From: Chloroflexota bacterium
GTDB taxonomy: Bacteria; Chloroflexota; Limnocylindria; Limnocylindrales; CSP1-4
Assembly: GCA_021814735.1 (NCBI GenBank)
Contig: JAKAHX010000053.1
Coordinates: 1-6,929 of the forward strand
Reading direction: 5' to 3'
DNA: 6,929 nucleotides
In this document: positions 6,175-6,929 of the stretch, piece by piece
How positions within the stretch are numbered: the stretch's first letter is position 1
How the letters are laid out: the number at the start of each line of letters is the position of its first letter
Notes under the pieces: model-generated
What the model saw: only the letters and a program-made list of their open reading frames with translations
Databases searched by the model: none
Told to the model about the DNA's origin: nothing
Program-made: the position numbers and the translations under genes

Positions 6175-6911
6175 GCCGGTTCGCTCCCTCCCAGGCTCGC
6201 GAGTGCCCGCGTCGTGAGCACCGTGGCGAGGTGGATCCTGTAGGCGGACGACCCGCGGAAATCGGCGGGTGGGACGAGCTGCCCGAGCCGCTCCGGGTCC
6301 ACCAGGACCGGCCTGGATGCCACCCCGGACATGGCGACCCGGACGGTGCCGTCCGCGTCCCGGCAGGCCACGGCGAGCACGATGGGCACGTCCCTGGGGG
6401 TGCGGGCGGTTCCGTGCGCCGCGGCCCGCCCGCCCAGCGGAACCGTGACGCCGGTGATGATGGAGCCCCGGAGGAGGTCGCGGTCGTCGAGGACCGCCTC
6501 GAGCGGATGCTCGGCGTTCGACCCCGCCCGCGCGACGCCGACCCGGGCGCCGAACGCGAGCAGGCCGGTGAGCAGCGGGCTCTCCGGATCGGCCGTCCCG
6601 ATGGTGCCGGCCACGGTTGCGGCGTTGCGGATGGTGCTGGGCGCCTCGAGGCGGGCCAGCTCGCGCAGCACCCCTGGAACCAGCTCGGAGTCGACGAGCT
6701 CCTGGAGGCGGGTGGTGGCCCCCAGGCGCAGCAGACCGGCGTCGGCCCGGATGCCGCCGAGATCGAGCGCCTGCAGATCGACGGCCACCACGGGCGGGCG
6801 ACCGGGATGCGCGTTGACCGCCGTGCCCCCGCCGAGCACGACCGCGTCAGGGCGAGCCGCGAGCGCGAGCGCGTCCTGGAGCGTCCGCGGCCGGTAGTAG
6901 CTCGTGATCAC
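6171..6911 (-). CDS. ygfM: YgfM-type FAD-binding subunit of the molybdenum hydroxylase
   Basis: This 246-residue protein is the flavin subunit of a CoxM/XdhB-type molybdenum hydroxylase, which takes electrons from the molybdenum subunit and passes them to an acceptor. Two FAD-binding loops are recognisable: VVLGGGTAVN (24-33), in place of the usual AGGTDL-type loop, and TIRNAATVAGTIG (93-105), in place of IRNxATxGGNI. The pattern RPxTLxxALxLA at the start, the RLGATTRLQ stretch (62-70) and GVASRPVLV near 200 resemble E. coli YgfM (about 259 residues, from memory), which pairs with XdhD. It is shorter than typical CoxM/XdhB subunits of about 280-290 residues; the missing part appears to be in the C-terminal domain. 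The GTG start at 6911 has GGTGGAG eight bases upstream. Its stop overlaps the xdhD start (ATGA). The operon may continue upstream beyond the window. Confidence 0.92.
   Translation of the reverse strand: MITSYYRPRTLQDALALAARPDAVVLGGGTAVNAHPGRPPVVAVDLQALDLGGIRADAGLLRLGATTRLQELVDSELVPGVLRELARLEAPSTIRNAATVAGTIGTADPESPLLTGLLAFGARVGVARAGSNAEHPLEAVLDDRDLLRGSIITGVTVPLGGRAAAHGTARTPRDVPIVLAVACRDADGTVRVAMSGVASRPVLVDPERLGQLVPPADFRGSSAYRIHLATVLTTRALASLGGSEPA
6184..6192 (-). promoter_or_regulatory. Ribosome binding site of xdhD (GGGAGGGAG)
   Basis: The purine run GGGAGGGAG lies nine bases before the ATG at 6174, inside the last codons of the FAD-subunit gene. It is the strongest ribosome binding site in the window and confirms the start that includes the degenerate ferredoxin-like domain. 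Confidence 0.75.
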
Positions 6912-6919
6912 GTTCGAAT

Positions 6920-6926
6920 CTCCACC
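6920..6926 (-). promoter_or_regulatory. Ribosome binding site of ygfM (GGTGGAG)
   Basis: GGTGGAG is followed by eight bases and then GTG at 6911, which supports this start over any internal one. Only 18 bases of sequence lie beyond the gene, so no promoter can be judged. Confidence 0.65.
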
Positions 6927-6929
6927 CTT

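Noticed and set aside
3556..6243. 895-codon open frame on the plus strand opposite xdhD, ygfM
   Set aside because: It is rich in Arg, His, Gly, Asp and Val with no domain motif, and lies antisense to a clearly recognisable large subunit. Long antisense frames are expected at this GC content.
6912..6929. Promoter of the operon
   Set aside because: Only 18 bases are available upstream of ygfM, enough for a ribosome binding site but not to judge a promoter or a preceding gene.

Overview
The window is one gene cluster read entirely from the minus strand. Base composition is very GC-rich, with almost every third codon position G or C, and GTG starts are frequent. This fits a high-GC bacterium such as an actinobacterium or a Chloroflexota member, but nothing in the window fixes the phylum. 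No mobile element, tRNA, rRNA, CRISPR array or phage gene is visible.

Layout in the direction of transcription (from high to low coordinate): a short YgfM-type FAD subunit (6911-6171); a 964-residue XdhD/YgfN-type molybdenum hydroxylase large subunit (6174-3280); an XdhC/CoxI-type cofactor chaperone (3283-2492); a YqeB/EF2563-type accessory protein (2495-1689); a YqeC-type accessory protein (1692-988); a 109-base gap with predicted RNA hairpins; and selD, selenophosphate synthetase (878 to beyond position 1, cut by the window edge). The first five genes are joined by four 4-base start/stop overlaps (ATGA, GTGA, GTGA, ATGA). This implies one polycistronic, translationally coupled unit, with selD as the last visible gene.

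Together this is a selenium-dependent molybdenum hydroxylase locus. SelD makes selenophosphate. XdhC, YqeB and YqeC are the maturation set that genome comparisons link to hydroxylases carrying a labile selenium atom on molybdenum. The FAD and Mo subunits form the enzyme. The substrate is unknown: the family has been discussed as purine hydroxylase and as selenate reductase, and the sequence does not decide.

Points that stand out are: (1) the N-terminal ferredoxin-like domain of the large subunit keeps its fold landmarks but has lost all eight cysteines that normally hold two [2Fe-2S] clusters, and no separate iron-sulfur subunit is encoded here; (2) two active-site positions differ from xanthine dehydrogenase (Gln to Thr and Glu to Gln) while the catalytic Glu is kept; (3) SelD carries an N-terminal CxxC-x10-CxxC zinc-ribbon-like extension; (4) a 24-base inverted repeat lies four bases upstream of the selD ribosome binding site; (5) the protein that is a single XdhC+EF2563 fusion (YqeB) in E. 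coli is encoded here as two overlapping genes.
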